Positions 23,942 through 34,920 of a stretch of DNA of 64,000 bases are shown in pieces; position 1 is the stretch's first letter; each line of letters begins with the position of its first letter. The stretch comes from Panorpa germanica (lineage: Eukaryota > Arthropoda > Insecta > Mecoptera > Panorpidae): positions 44,268,347 to 44,332,346 of the forward strand of contig OY783203.1 of the NCBI GenBank assembly GCA_963678705.1, read 5' to 3'. Below the pieces are notes generated by a model that saw nothing but the letters and a program-made list of their open reading frames with translations, was not told where the DNA came from and made no database searches. The translations under genes were made by a program, and so were the position numbers.

Positions 23942-25254
23942 TCAAAACTACACTGATACGCTTGGCAAACGATTTAACTTCTCTAACTTCAGGGGCGTTA
24001 TCATAGTTTTTATATTAAAATCTGGCCAAAGCAGCAAACATGCTTTTTAGAAACTAAATAAAATATTATATACTTATGCAATATTTCACAAAAAGTTTTA
24101 TCTTTTAAGAATAAATGTAAAGAATATTAAAACATAGTGACTTTATTTAATGTTAGAAAACAGCAAAATCTAGTCTACTTGCAAGAATTTTTTGCTTAAT
24201 AATTTTTTAAGAATTATCAAACTATTCCGAGTCTAAATTTTAGAGCTATCCCGATCCTAAAATGGGTCTTTGCTCCTCTTTTCATCCTAAAAATAGTAAA
24301 GTGAACCTCGTCTCATCCTAAACGTTATTATATGACCCTCGTCTTATCCTAAATGAAATCTATGATCAATCAATAACTCAATCTGTGTGAACCTCATTTG
24401 AATACCCTGGTATTTTTGATTTTTGCAAGATGGCTGAAAAAAACCTAAATAAACTTCTTCTTGAAAGACCCTTAAAATGAGTTCTCCTATTGAAAGACTC
24501 CATATATTCTTCTGCTTTCACAAATAGTTTTGTGTTATGTAATATTCGAAATGAGTCTTCGGTTCGCAGATATTAAAAATGTCTATTATTTAATATAATT
24601 TAGTTTGCTAGCTTAACGTATAGAAAATAAACATAATCATAATGTTAAAGCTAGAGCATACTATAAACGTATAGTATACACTTAAAAAATAACAAGATTA
24701 ATAAGTAATGAAGCTTTAATTACTTTACACAAGGCAGCTATTGCTATACGGTCTCGGTTCTATACTAACAACATGAGCAAAGGCTAGATAAATATAATTA
24801 CATTGTTATGATATAATATCTGCTCTACTAAATAACAAGGTTTAAACTCGTATATCACATTACCCGTTCACTTTATACGGTATCGGACATAAAATATCGA
24901 ATCTTCCGTTTGTTAATGAAATATTGGAAGAGAAACAGCTAATATTAATTAGCTATATTATACACACTCGCCTAATTACCAATATTACTTGAAGGGCCTT
25001 CTCTACACATTCCACAATATTTCTTCATTGTTATATACGAATATTGTATATATACATATATGTAGATAAACAAGATAATTATTTTCGTGTTGGTATATTT
25101 TTAGACTAAAAGTGGTGTACACAATATGTGTGAAAGCAGTATAAGATGTCTTAGTTGAAACCGTCGTTTAAAATATAGCAGTGTTGGATTCTAAGCAGAT
25201 TCGGAGCCCTATGACATAATTAAAACGCCAATTCAATTATCATAGCTATTGTTA
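23942..25254. other. AT-rich stretch with a short imperfect tandem repeat
   Basis: No gene is seen. At 24235-24370 there are four spaced copies of ATCCTAAA; in the last three units CTCCTC, CCTCGTCTC or CCCTCGTCT precedes the word. This is an imperfect tandem array with a period of about 33-40 bp and unknown function. Confidence 0.45.
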
Positions 25255-25440
25255 AGTCTGTAAGGTGGGTGTTTAACAGGTTGTCAGTATAATTTATCAC
25301 GAGTTAGAGCTGCAATATGCAGCCGCGCGTTGTCGTGCAGAAGAAAGACTTTGCAAATCGGTTTACTTGCGTATTGGCATCATCCAGCATAAGATCTTAC
25401 ACGTTCGATTGTCGCAGCCATTTTTAAGTAACACGCTAAA
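25255..25440 (-). mobile_element. mariner transposase fragment
   Basis: The minus strand encodes KVFLLHDNARLHIAALTRDK at about 25304-25363, the block around the second catalytic Asp of mariner transposases (HDNARPH in the family), then after a stop a short stretch leading to HPPY at 25260-25271. It is truncated before the third catalytic Asp. Its 3' part closely matches the second fragment at 32822-32945, so both belong to one subfamily. It is a dead copy. Confidence 0.75.
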
Positions 25441-26521
25441 TTTAATAGTGCTAAATTTAAGATCCACAGAAAAGCCTTTGCGTATATACTAGGCATAACC
25501 AGCAATATGATAGTACTATTTTCAAGTACAGTATTTACATGAAAAATCATTCATCAAAGCTAAATACGTAGAATTGACCGTGAATTTGACACCAACGTTT
25601 GTATCAACTTATATTATATTACATTATTGATGATTGAAACTATTAGAAACATAATACAGTTACAATATCAATGATTTTAGAAGTGCGGTGAAAATTTATT
25701 TATATTCAATCAATTGAGAAAAATGATCATCAAACAATTTTATAAAAAGTTTATATTTTCCTCACATGCTTATTAAATTTTAAAAAAGTTTTCAACAGGA
25801 ATAAATATTTAAGAGTTTAATTTCTTTTATTTATTTATACAGAACCTAAAGCGTTGCGTTTCTTTAATTCCCAAATGAATAAAAACCAATAACTATAATA
25901 TTTATTAAGGAAAGAGTAGCGTCAGCGCTTTACGAAGTATAAACATCACAATACATCACGTTCCTTTAAAACGCTACTCTGACTACAACTCTGACTCCGA
26001 CTCCGACTCCGACTCCGAGCTATCATAAATATTTAATAGCGATATTCCCATTTCCTTTTAACAATACTACATTAATGGTTTATTGAAATAAATTTAAAAT
26101 AAGTTATATGATTTATAAATAACATTTGGTAACCATAGCGCAATAATTGATTAGATATATATAGACTTTTATAGATATATAAATTTCGACCTACGCTTCT
26201 TCAAGACTCTTCCCTTTTTATCAATAAAATCTAAAATATGAACAATAATTAAAATACATATAAATTACAGTAGTGAAATGGCATAGCGTAGAAAACCATT
26301 CTTTTTCACTCAGACTTTAGATAGATGTCACCTATAACAATTCTAACCTATATTCTTTCCCTTTCCAACAAAATACATTTAAATGAAGATATTGTTGTTG
26401 TTTCTTTTACATTTGAAAATATTTATTTAAGTAGAAATAAAACACCAAAATACCATAGAAATTGAAACTAGGTATGTTACACTTTAATGGATTATTTGAA
26501 ACTGGTACGGTAGTGTGGCCA
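25441..26521. other. AT-rich non-coding stretch
   Basis: No gene is seen apart from the short hexamer array listed separately. Confidence 0.5.
25974..26020. repeat. Hexamer microsatellite (GACTCC)n
   Basis: About five tandem GACTCC units flanked by degenerate GACTAC and CTCTGAC units. Confidence 0.9.
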
Positions 26522-26578
26522 AAAAAATCATACGCATCTTCAATATGATGTCAAAGTGACTATAAAATGTTTACTAAA
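26522..26578 (-). repeat. Dispersed repeat DR-C, fragment
   Basis: An inverted partial copy of the repeat at 37914-38151. The matching words are CATACGCATCTTCAATATGA and the complement of GTAAACATTTT. Only the 5' 50 bp or so of the element is present. Confidence 0.7.
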
Positions 26579-26594
26579 TATATAAATATATTAT

Positions 26595-26799
26595 TTTATT
26601 TATTTTACGACGGTTTACTTTCAATTCTGAGTCCTATCACCAAAGACCTCCTATTATGTTTGTAGTTTATGTGGTGTCGATTCAAATTAACTTAATAACA
26701 ATCAAACCCAGAAGACATAATGCTGGTGCGGGGATCAAATCCGAATACAAAGTCGTCTGACATGAAGCGTCTAAGCTCCCGCTAACTGTGTCGTCTATT
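26595..26799 (-). mobile_element. SINE copy, middle deleted
   Basis: Minus orientation: TTATTTATTTTACGACGGTT tail, CTGAGTCCTATCACC, box B degraded to GGGGATCAAATCCG, head CTGTGTCGTCT. About 60 bp of the middle are missing. Confidence 0.78.
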
Positions 26800-26991
26800 A
26801 AAATGATTAAATACGGTATACACTTAAAGAATATCTAAACGGTGTGTCTTTAAAATGGACTCATTTAAACTATAGCATATTTGGATCGTTTTGTTTACTC
26901 AGTCTGACGAAAGCACTGTCTCACGAAAACCAAATACCGAGAGAGTGCTTTTATAAGTCTAGAACAATACTGTAATAGAATCGGAGGATAC

Positions 26992-26995
<4 letters not shown>

Positions 26996-27048
<53 letters not shown>
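26996..27048. repeat. (TA)n microsatellite
   Basis: About 50 bp of TA dinucleotides. Confidence 0.95.
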
Positions 27049-27050
<2 letters not shown>

Positions 27051-27330
27051 TGTACTCGTATGTGTATACGAAATAAATATTTAGAACTTTTACGAAATTT
27101 GTCATCTTCGTTATTTAAGCGCCCCACGCTTTTATTATTCGTAAACTATATGATAAATTATTTTTCATGTCTGTCCAGTATTTATTTTATTTTTAATAAA
27201 TCTCTCGACTCAGCATGGCCATGATAGTAGATTTATTCACTAAAACACTATGTATTCTTCGAGGGTGAGTTGAAATAACAGAGCTACCATATACTCGATA
27301 CGAGACTAGAAAAAAGAATTGACAACGGGT

Positions 27331-27417
27331 TATAGTAGCTCAACTACCTCTGAAAATGGATGGCGCTGATCGTTGTGCCTATACTCCACCGCTGGGGCAA
27401 GTGAAGTATTTATATAA
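27331..27417 (+). repeat. Dispersed repeat DR-F, copy
   Basis: Contains CAACTACCTCTGAAAATGGA, TGGCGCTGA and GGGGCAAGTGAAGTATTTAT, matching 22826-22918 and, inverted, 47848-47938. Confidence 0.6.
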
Positions 27418-28466
27418 CTAACGTTACAATTATTACAAAATCTTAATGACAGGAGTAGAAAGGTCGCGCTGGAGTCACCATCGAAGCAGATCTTGGTGGT
27501 AGTAGGAAATTACGTAGTTGAATAGAACACCAATTTCCATCGAAAAATTAAATTTAATAATATTGGTTGTAGTTCGTACTTGGAAGGGTGACCTAGTTTT
27601 ATGGGAAGAGTAGTGTAGGTGTTACTAAAGTCACTTGATAAGAAACGACGCAAAAAGTTATTCGGATCTAGGAAGCTATATTTAAAAGAAATAAATATAT
27701 ATTCTACTATTTAGTTAAAACTATTTAAGTGTTGTAAATATAATGTATTTTGCGAGGTCGTATGATCTATATGTTAAACTCTTTAACTGTTCTTGCGTGT
27801 AACAATTCATTACTGAAGGGTCAAATACAAAAGATGGTTGCCATGACTATAATGGATCGACCACTTAACAGGTGCTTAATATTAATTTATGTATGCAGTC
27901 ATGTAAATATAAAGTATGTGTTAAGTATTATCTTAATTAGAAATATAAGGTTAGTATACTTATGTATCAAACGTAAAAATTAGTTGCTAGAAATAGAAAA
28001 GTTCATGGTATCCTTTAATAATTAAAAATAAGTAGTGCGGAAAATGGAGCATATTTAAAATAAAATTGCTAATAAATAAAAGGAATTTCTAACTTTGGTT
28101 AGTAGTACTAATGTACTCAAGTAGTATGATGTACTCAATATAATGAAAATATTTAACGGGTCTTATTTTGTAGTCAATGTAAAAGTTCTTAATCCTTCAA
28201 AAGAGAGATTGTAAATTTTATATTCATTAAAATGGTTTTGTGAGTATGCTAATGTTAAAAAAATAGATTTATGCTTCAAATAGTAGCAAGATAGGTTTCA
28301 AAACAATATATATTAGGTAAAATCATTTACGGAATACGTAATTTTTGTTATGTTAAATAAACAGCCTTTCAAGAAGTTATCGGAGGTCAGATTAGCACTG
28401 ACAACAAGTTACGATAAATAATAGCAAAAATTATTTAAATGATTTCACACTTAAGAAAATCTTGTT
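27418..28466. other. AT-rich non-coding stretch
   Basis: No gene or shared repeat was recognised. Confidence 0.5.
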
Positions 28467-28684
28467 GAGACGTGCCGTTGCTTGATACTGACTCGGGTTC
28501 AATCCTGGACTAAAGTTATTTTTTCTGGTTTTAATTGTTACCAAATCGATTTAATTCAGTACATAAATTTGTCAAGCGGCGATTTAGCCCACATATATGA
28601 GATCACGACAATAAAAATTACCAACAAAGTAAGAGGTCGTCGGTGATAGGACTCAGTTTCGGAAATACACAGGTAATAAATTTA
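28467..28684 (+). mobile_element. SINE copy, head truncated
   Basis: Plus orientation, with box B as GGGTTCAATCC, then GCCCACATATATGAG, GGTCGTCGGTGATAGGACTC and CGGAAATA. Confidence 0.8.
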
Positions 28685-29747
28685 AAAAGAAGTCTGGTTC
28701 AATTACTACATTAATAGCATAATTAATAAAACATTTCTACAAGCAATTGTCTATCGAATGATATACATATGTATATCATGATCTTTACATTACATTGCGC
28801 CTAGTATGATGCAATTCCTTTTACACTTTTGTACTTTTCTTTAACAATGTATAGTATAAAAGGTACATTGTGCTAGAACCTTGCGAAACTTCAGGTTATT
28901 TATGTGCAGTACTCAGTTTATAGGATGTGGATTTGGAGCACAATTTACTTTAAAAGCTGACATTTTGCAGTTGGTTGTAGTTTTTATATTACTTAGAACA
29001 TTGAAATATTTTACTACATTTCTTCTAAAAATACAATTTTGTTTTGCAATTGTGCCTATATTACTTTTATTCTGTTACAAGCAGATTTTACATTTACACA
29101 TGCTGGTAATTCGTTTAAAGTAAATGAATTTGTTATCATTTTTTGTTAATATTAGCTACTGTTAGCAACAAACAATATTAGCGTGTGCAAGTGAAATAAC
29201 AACATTATCATACGAGTATGATGAATTCCATTGAACCTTTCTCACGATGCTTTAACAAAATGAAGTAATTATTGAGAAAGCTTAAAATATTATCAAACGA
29301 ATGAAGAACTACAGGAACATAAATATACAGGGTAATAATAAAAATAAAAAAGTAAGCGTGGGTATTTTGCAGCTACTTAAAGTAATGAATTGCTATTAAA
29401 GTGAAACATCTAATGTATAATAAAGCACTAGAAAGTAAAAATAACAATTAATTAAAATAAGTTAAGAAATGCGTTTGAGACGTATAAGTCTAGAAATGGA
29501 TTTTAATGCAAGTTTTGAGAAATTATTTTTGCAATAAATATTAAATACCTTAAAGCTAGTTGTTATTTGGTTTAGTCAAATGCCTTAAGTGACTCTAAAT
29601 TAATAAGCGAGATATTTAAATTTTCAGAAAATGATAAAATGGACTTAAAATTTTATGTAATAATATTATATGATCTATACGTTGCATTGTAATATTCGTA
29701 ACTCTTTTTAGGGTTCTATTTTCATTTTCGATTGATATAAATTTTAA
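28685..29747. other. AT-rich non-coding stretch
   Basis: No gene is recognised. The 80-codon frame at 28881-29123 is F/L/I-rich with neither a start context nor a domain. Confidence 0.5.
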
Positions 29748-29985
29748 AATGTGTATATTGACGTTTTTATTTTTTTAAATATCCAAACGTTGAAGAAGCT
29801 ATAGCAATATCAAATTTAAATTTCAGTTTTGCCGTTTTTCATGTTTAAGGTATGCATAATACGTCACAGAATAAATAAGTATTCGAAATGTTTTTCCTCT
29901 TTCATAACCTTCGGAATTTTATTCTTTTTCAAAAAAATTTATTAAAAAATAATTGGACATTTGAGATTCTAATAGCCAACTTTCT
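29748..29985 (+). repeat. Dispersed repeat DR-D, copy
   Basis: It shares with 52180-52452 and, inverted, with 35440-35700 the order TATTGACGTTTTTAT, AAATATCCAAACGTTGA, TTTTGCCG, a TACGTCACAGAATAAATAAG block and a GAGATTCTAATA block. The outer end with the ATAAAAGAGATGGCAAA word is missing here. Confidence 0.55.
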
Positions 29986-30617
29986 CAATATATAGACCGG
30001 TAGTTTCTTAGGCCTCCAGGTGAACATTTCTATTCCCCTTCGGCTTATATCGCTCTGAGAAAGAAGTGAAAAGTGTTTGAGTAGTTCTAATGGTTTTACA
30101 AAGAAAATTAAGTTCTATTGTGTTAGTTTATTTAGAGTTTGAGACGGTGTATCTCGTTTAACACGCGTCTAACAGGTCTCCCTGTTATAACATACACTTA
30201 TTTACGCCTCTGTCACCGAAAGCTGCTTGTAAGATTTGATTATGTTAAACAGCGACCTATGTTTGATTACGTTGTAAAAGTATTTTCTATCAATAATCAT
30301 CTGACACGTATAGATAATGCTTTTGTGCTTAGTTTAGCTTAATTTATTAATTATATTCTATGAATATTAGTAAATTACTTATTTGACGTTAACGCTATAT
30401 TAAACGTTGTTTACTTCAAGAAACGCCGAGACAATTTAATTTTCATAAATCGTGGATCCCAGTAAACAAATATTTTAAAGTAGTATCGCATTACCCATGA
30501 ACAGTTTTTGTTTCGTCAACAATTCTGAGAAATTAAGATATATTAAAATTTTAAGTTATTTTTACAGCTTTAAAAAAATGTTTTAAATCATAAAAAATAG
30601 TTTATTAATTCTATACA
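29986..30617. other. AT-rich non-coding stretch upstream of the 163-aa gene
   Basis: No coding seen. No convincing TATA box precedes the ORF at 30618; the final 100 bp hold only A/T runs such as ATAAAAAATAG. Confidence 0.45.
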
Positions 30618-31109
30618 ATGCGGGTATACCGAAGAAAATTGAGCTATGGAAAAAGTGTGTGCACCATTAGTAGAAAATCAACGGGAGTTATTAAATATGT
30701 TCCAATACGAACGTATATTATAAGAAGACCAAGGTTATTAAATACGCAGACTAAAAGATATTTTTTAGTAACACCAACTAAATATAAATTTCAACCAAAA
30801 ACTATGCAAGGAAAAGCACGAAATATAAACGATGTGAAAAATGAAACGGAATGTAATCCACGACCAAGAACGCAAATCTTTATGAACGCTATAATTATAC
30901 CTAGACAACCTCCTTACATGTTAACGTGCCAGCCCAGAAACATCAACCAGCCTAATAGAAGCTGTCGTAGAAGATCCAGCACTAGGACTATAAGTTATGT
31001 TTCTGTCAGGAAACAAAATATATACTGCCAGTATTGTCATCGTCATATCCGGCAGAATATACAGAGGACTGTAATGGTACAGACCTTAAGAAAGCAACAG
31101 CCTTTGTAG
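30618..31109 (+). CDS. Arg-rich basic protein, 163 aa, intronless
   Basis: A single uninterrupted frame starting MRVYRRKLSYGKSV. About 24 of 163 residues are Arg and Lys is also frequent, so the protein is strongly basic and probably nucleic-acid- or chromatin-associated (inference). It has no signal peptide or membrane segment. Cys are sparse; notable are MLTCQPRNIN (101-110), an SCRRRSS block (115-121) and a C-x-x-C at 137-140 in NIYCQYCHRH. I do not recognise the family. An AATAAA lies at about 31245, some 135 nt past the stop, which supports expression. A convergent gene on the other strand at 33813-34523 shares several spaced motifs (C-x-P, M-x-x-CQ, RNIN, RR, N-x-x-C or N-x-C leading to C-x-x-C) and may be a diverged paralogue. 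Small intronless Arg-rich genes of this kind are often male-germline proteins in flies, but nothing in the sequence proves that. Confidence 0.6.
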   Translation: MRVYRRKLSYGKSVCTISRKSTGVIKYVPIRTYIIRRPRLLNTQTKRYFLVTPTKYKFQPKTMQGKARNINDVKNETECNPRPRTQIFMNAIIIPRQPPYMLTCQPRNINQPNRSCRRRSSTRTISYVSVRKQNIYCQYCHRHIRQNIQRTVMVQTLRKQQPL

Positions 31110-31574
31110 AAAGATATTGAATGAAACAACTATCTCCGAAGGACAGATTTGATGTGATGTTATGTATATCATCTTGGCAGAAAAGTTCAACACAATTAAA
31201 TATCTGCATTGGTGACAAAGAAACAAGTTTACAAAAAAAAAAATTATAATAAATATTAAATCAAAACCACTCTCTTTAAGATATACTTGTATATGTTCCT
31301 ATCGTAGTATCATAAACGTAACATTTCTGTAACATTTATATTAAGCAAATATGTCAAATAAATTGCTATGATAACGTAAATGCTGTACCATATAATCTGT
31401 TTTAGTGGAAATGACTGTTTTATGATGTATTATTTAGTGCATTAACTAACAAATTACTTCTACATTGGAAATAGGCCATTAATATCATTTACTACAGCTT
31501 TATTTTTTATGCCTTGATATATTTTGAAATAACAATTTCATTTATCTTAAGATCATTTTGTAAGATCGTAAAGA
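31110..31574. other. 3' flank of the 163-aa gene
   Basis: Contains an A-run at 31233 and AATAAA at about 31245, a likely polyadenylation signal. Otherwise empty. Confidence 0.5.
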
Positions 31575-31730
31575 AGCGGCACAGTAGTCAAATCATTGCT
31601 CCTTTACGGCAGACGAACATGTATTAAGGTTCAATCACCGGACCAGTGCAATATTTTTTAAGTTTGGTTGTTATCAAAATTACTATGTTTATGTGACTTA
31701 TAAGACAAGAGATTTGAGGCAGTAATGCCA
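31575..31730 (+). mobile_element. SINE copy, degraded
   Basis: Plus orientation: GCACAGTAGTC head, GGTTCAATCACCGGACCAG with box B, then TTTGGTTGTTATCA. The 3' half is lost. Confidence 0.65.
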
Positions 31731-32821
31731 GGTGTTCGAATTAAGATTCACTTGAAAGGCTCGAAAAAATACATAAAATAAAATTTGTGTAGAATTTTGT
31801 CATTTTTGAAAATGTTATTTTGAGCATAGGAAACAAGATATCTACATAAAACCGATTTCTGTGAACTTTGACCTTTGAAAAGCAAGAGTTGCGTACACGA
31901 GATTTTATGAAACTTTTGAGCTAAGTTATAAAATGTCAAAACACAGATTTATTAAAAATTTTAGCTTATTATAGGAGTATTTCATTCCAAGGTTGAATCC
32001 TTATATAACTACGGCTTATTGCTACAATAAAAGTTTGCTTTGTAAGCATCGTGATATGTAAAAAATTAATATTAAACAGAATGATGTTACTATATTTACA
32101 ACTTTTATTTACAATCTCTAGAAATGTATAAGAAATATACTTTGTATAATTTTCTCAACTGTGCTGCCCTAGTTCGTATTACTTATCAACAGATTTTCTT
32201 TATTAGATGTAACTTTATGTACTAATAAAGTAGTCTTTTAGATGGGAAACGATATTCCAAGTTTTCGCACCCTCCCTTTAACAATCTAACCAGTATATAC
32301 ATAGATGAAGTCAACTGTTTATTCTATACTTCTATTCTTTTCAGAAGATTCTTAACATATATCGATCCTTCCTTGTTGCCACAAGTTTCAATAAACGATT
32401 TAACAAGATTTCTTTTACATAAGATTTTTAAATACTTTGAGTGTTATATATATATAAGTTAAGTATCTGTAATGGTCTTAAAATGTATAGCATGCAAATA
32501 AATTGTCTTTTATTCTGTATTGAGCTCTTTTCTCTAACTAAATTAATAAATTCAATCTTAGTGGATCTTACCTAATACGAGTATCTTTGATGTTGAATGA
32601 TGATGAGTTTTTTACTATACGTCTATACCCTTAGACAAATTATTTATCAATTTTCTTGTTCTTATATTCTTCCTCTCTTCGTAACAAGTATTTCTTGTAT
32701 GGTTAAATATGTTATTACGTGATATGTTTCATACGACGTTCATTCAAATATAAACCTGAATTTTTTAATACAGGTTTATTGGTAGTCAATAGCACACAAT
32801 TTGTTTGACCACAGCGTCGTC
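31731..32821. other. AT-rich non-coding stretch
   Basis: No gene or shared repeat was recognised. Confidence 0.5.
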
Positions 32822-32945
32822 TTAAATTCTTTCTCCTGCTAATACGTCCTTCACTGGACTAAAAATATAGCAGTCACATGGGGGTAAGTATAGATTGTAA
32901 GGTGGGTGTTCAAAAGATTGTTAGTGTAATTTACAGCAGCCTCTC
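32822..32945 (-). mobile_element. mariner transposase fragment
   Basis: The minus strand encodes HPPYNLYLPPCDCYIFSPVK from 32908 downward, then DVLAGERI and a stop at 32822. It aligns with the mariner HPPYSPDLAP block, but the catalytic SPDL has become NLYL, so the third catalytic Asp is lost. Its upstream part matches the fragment at 25255-25440. Confidence 0.72.
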
Positions 32946-33812
32946 ATGGATTGGGAGTAACATGTCTCTCCTCTATTCATTCTCCCGCCGCCGATTTCAC
33001 TGCGCTGCTTACATTATTACATCATTCAAAAAAATCGATTTATATTAAAATGACCTTAGTATATTATAAAATGTATAACTTTCTATATTTTCTAGAATGT
33101 ACATTGGAACACCGCAAGTGGTGGTCTAAAAATGCAATAAGTTTAGCAATTATGACAATTGGAGATCTTAATTTAAGTAATTCTCATTAAAATACATATT
33201 AAAAGTATTGAAACCTGTACGATAAAAACTAAAATAGATAATAGACAAATACAGTATTAAAGCAGTACAGTATTAAAGTATTGGGCAGCCTGCCCAAACA
33301 TCATTGATCTTTTACTGTTGTTCAAAGTACCACAAATAAACAATGCAACCATAACAATGCATTTATATTCTTTTGAAAACCGGTCTAGTTCAAATCTTGT
33401 GACATAAAATAAAATAATACAATTTTTACACTGAATTGAAACCAAAGTCTCTGACCGATTACTTACCAAAAGTCTATCTTGATATTGTTACTTTTAGAGA
33501 TTTATTACCTATTCTATACAGAGCTTTTGGCTTTTTGATAGAGTTTAGCAGCGAAGATTATAGTGAATACGTACTTGGTTTTGTGAATAAGTATTTGCTC
33601 GTTTTTGTGTTTCTTTAGTGTAAACGGTGCTCTAAAAGAATCTTTCTTTTGCTCTTTAATTTAAAGATTTGTATTGTTTATATCAATCAGTTTATATTAT
33701 TGCATCAATGTTACGTTTGTTTATATTACATCAGTAGAGAAGTCAGTATTACATAATGGTTCTATTAAGGAAGTATTTCAATCTTGAATTACAATTGCTA
33801 TTGAACTTAAAA
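32946..33812. other. AT-rich stretch between two convergent genes
   Basis: No coding recognised. On the minus strand past 33813 there are ATATAAA-like words but no canonical AATAAA near the stop. Confidence 0.45.
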
Positions 33813-34523
33813 TTATTTTCCTCCAGTTGGCGGTCTCTTCAAAATTCCTTTAAGAATGGGTTTTTCTTTTCCATCATTAGATCTTCCACTAGTTATTCTT
33901 CTAGATCCCTTATTTTTCAGTATACTTTTTAGAACGGGTTTTCCTAATTGATTACTTCCTACATTATTTCTTCTTGGGATAATCATTCTTTGGGGTATAC
34001 TTCTTCTAAAACCACTGAAGTTAATTGCATCTACATTCCTGTAGTTGGAAGATTGCATTTCATTTTGGTTTGTTTGAGTTTTAGCATCTATCTTAGGATT
34101 CAGTGGATAAGCACAGCGACAAATAGTGCAAAAATTACGGCGTCTAGTCATCGGTACTTCAAATGCTAATCTTCTACCCGTTGCATTTATATTTCTGGAC
34201 CGCGTGCTTATATGTTGACAAGCGATCATTTTCTTAGCTATTTTCGCATTATTAGGAGTGCAGGGAACATCTTGATTAGGACCAACACCTACGCTTCTTT
34301 GGTTTCTAGAATCTAATGCAATTCTTCTTACTATGTTTCTATATTTTCTGCCGACAGACATGCCCCATGATTGATACCCGTTTCCTCCATATTTTGGAAA
34401 ATAATTAATTCTTCTAGGTCTTATATTTGGTCTGGGGCCTAAATTAAAGTGAACTGGTCTTGAAATTGACGTTTTTGGTTTTAAAATAAATCTTCTTTTA
34501 CAATCGTTGCATTGTTCAGACAT
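33813..34523 (-). CDS. Arg-rich protein with PP1-docking-like motifs, 236 aa
   Basis: An intact intronless minus-strand frame, far longer than chance for this composition; about 31 of 236 residues are Arg. Visible parts: CNDCKRRF at 5-12 (one C-x-x-C), SRPVHF with an RVxF-type RPVHF at 22-26, MIACQ at 99-103, RNIN at 110-113, NFCTICRC at 130-137, then two C-terminal repeats, PVLKSILKNK (196-205) and PILKGILKR (222-230). KSILK and KGILK match the [GS]IL[RK] (SILK) motif through which inhibitor-2 and other regulators bind protein phosphatase 1; KGILK is the form found in inhibitor-2. A PP1 regulatory or targeting role is therefore inferred, though such short motifs can arise by chance, and in known partners SILK usually precedes RVxF. 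Its overall family is not recognised. A TCAGT initiator-like word lies about 55-60 nt before the ATG. Confidence 0.65.
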   Translation of the reverse strand: MSEQCNDCKRRFILKPKTSISRPVHFNLGPRPNIRPRRINYFPKYGGNGYQSWGMSVGRKYRNIVRRIALDSRNQRSVGVGPNQDVPCTPNNAKIAKKMIACQHISTRSRNINATGRRLAFEVPMTRRRNFCTICRCAYPLNPKIDAKTQTNQNEMQSSNYRNVDAINFSGFRRSIPQRMIIPRRNNVGSNQLGKPVLKSILKNKGSRRITSGRSNDGKEKPILKGILKRPPTGGK

Positions 34524-34920
34524 TATATTTGAATATGTTGGTACACTATAAATTTATTTTTAATTTTGAGACTGAGATTTGACAAACAAATTTTGAGGTT
34601 GTGTTTGAATGACAGACAATGGCAAACATTATTGTAAGAAAATCATAGCACATACGATTAACAAATGCCAGGTGTGACATTCAATTGGGAGACTTGTTTC
34701 AAATATTTAAATTATTGAATATAGCAATAATAAGTTGAAGGGTCTGGCAATACTAGCACAGAAGTGGTCTTCTCTTATACATTGACAATTTACTTTTGAA
34801 AGATATACCGGCTGTGTAACTATAAACTGTCGATTGAAATGAAATAAAATCTCTGTGTTTATTTGACTTATTTTCTACTTATATTTTCAAATAGAAAATA
34901 TAATATAAAATTGTACTTTA
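34524..34920. other. 5' flank of the 236-aa gene
   Basis: On the minus strand, CTCAGTCTC at about 34568-34576 is an initiator-like sequence upstream of the start codon. No TATA box at the usual distance was seen. Confidence 0.4.
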
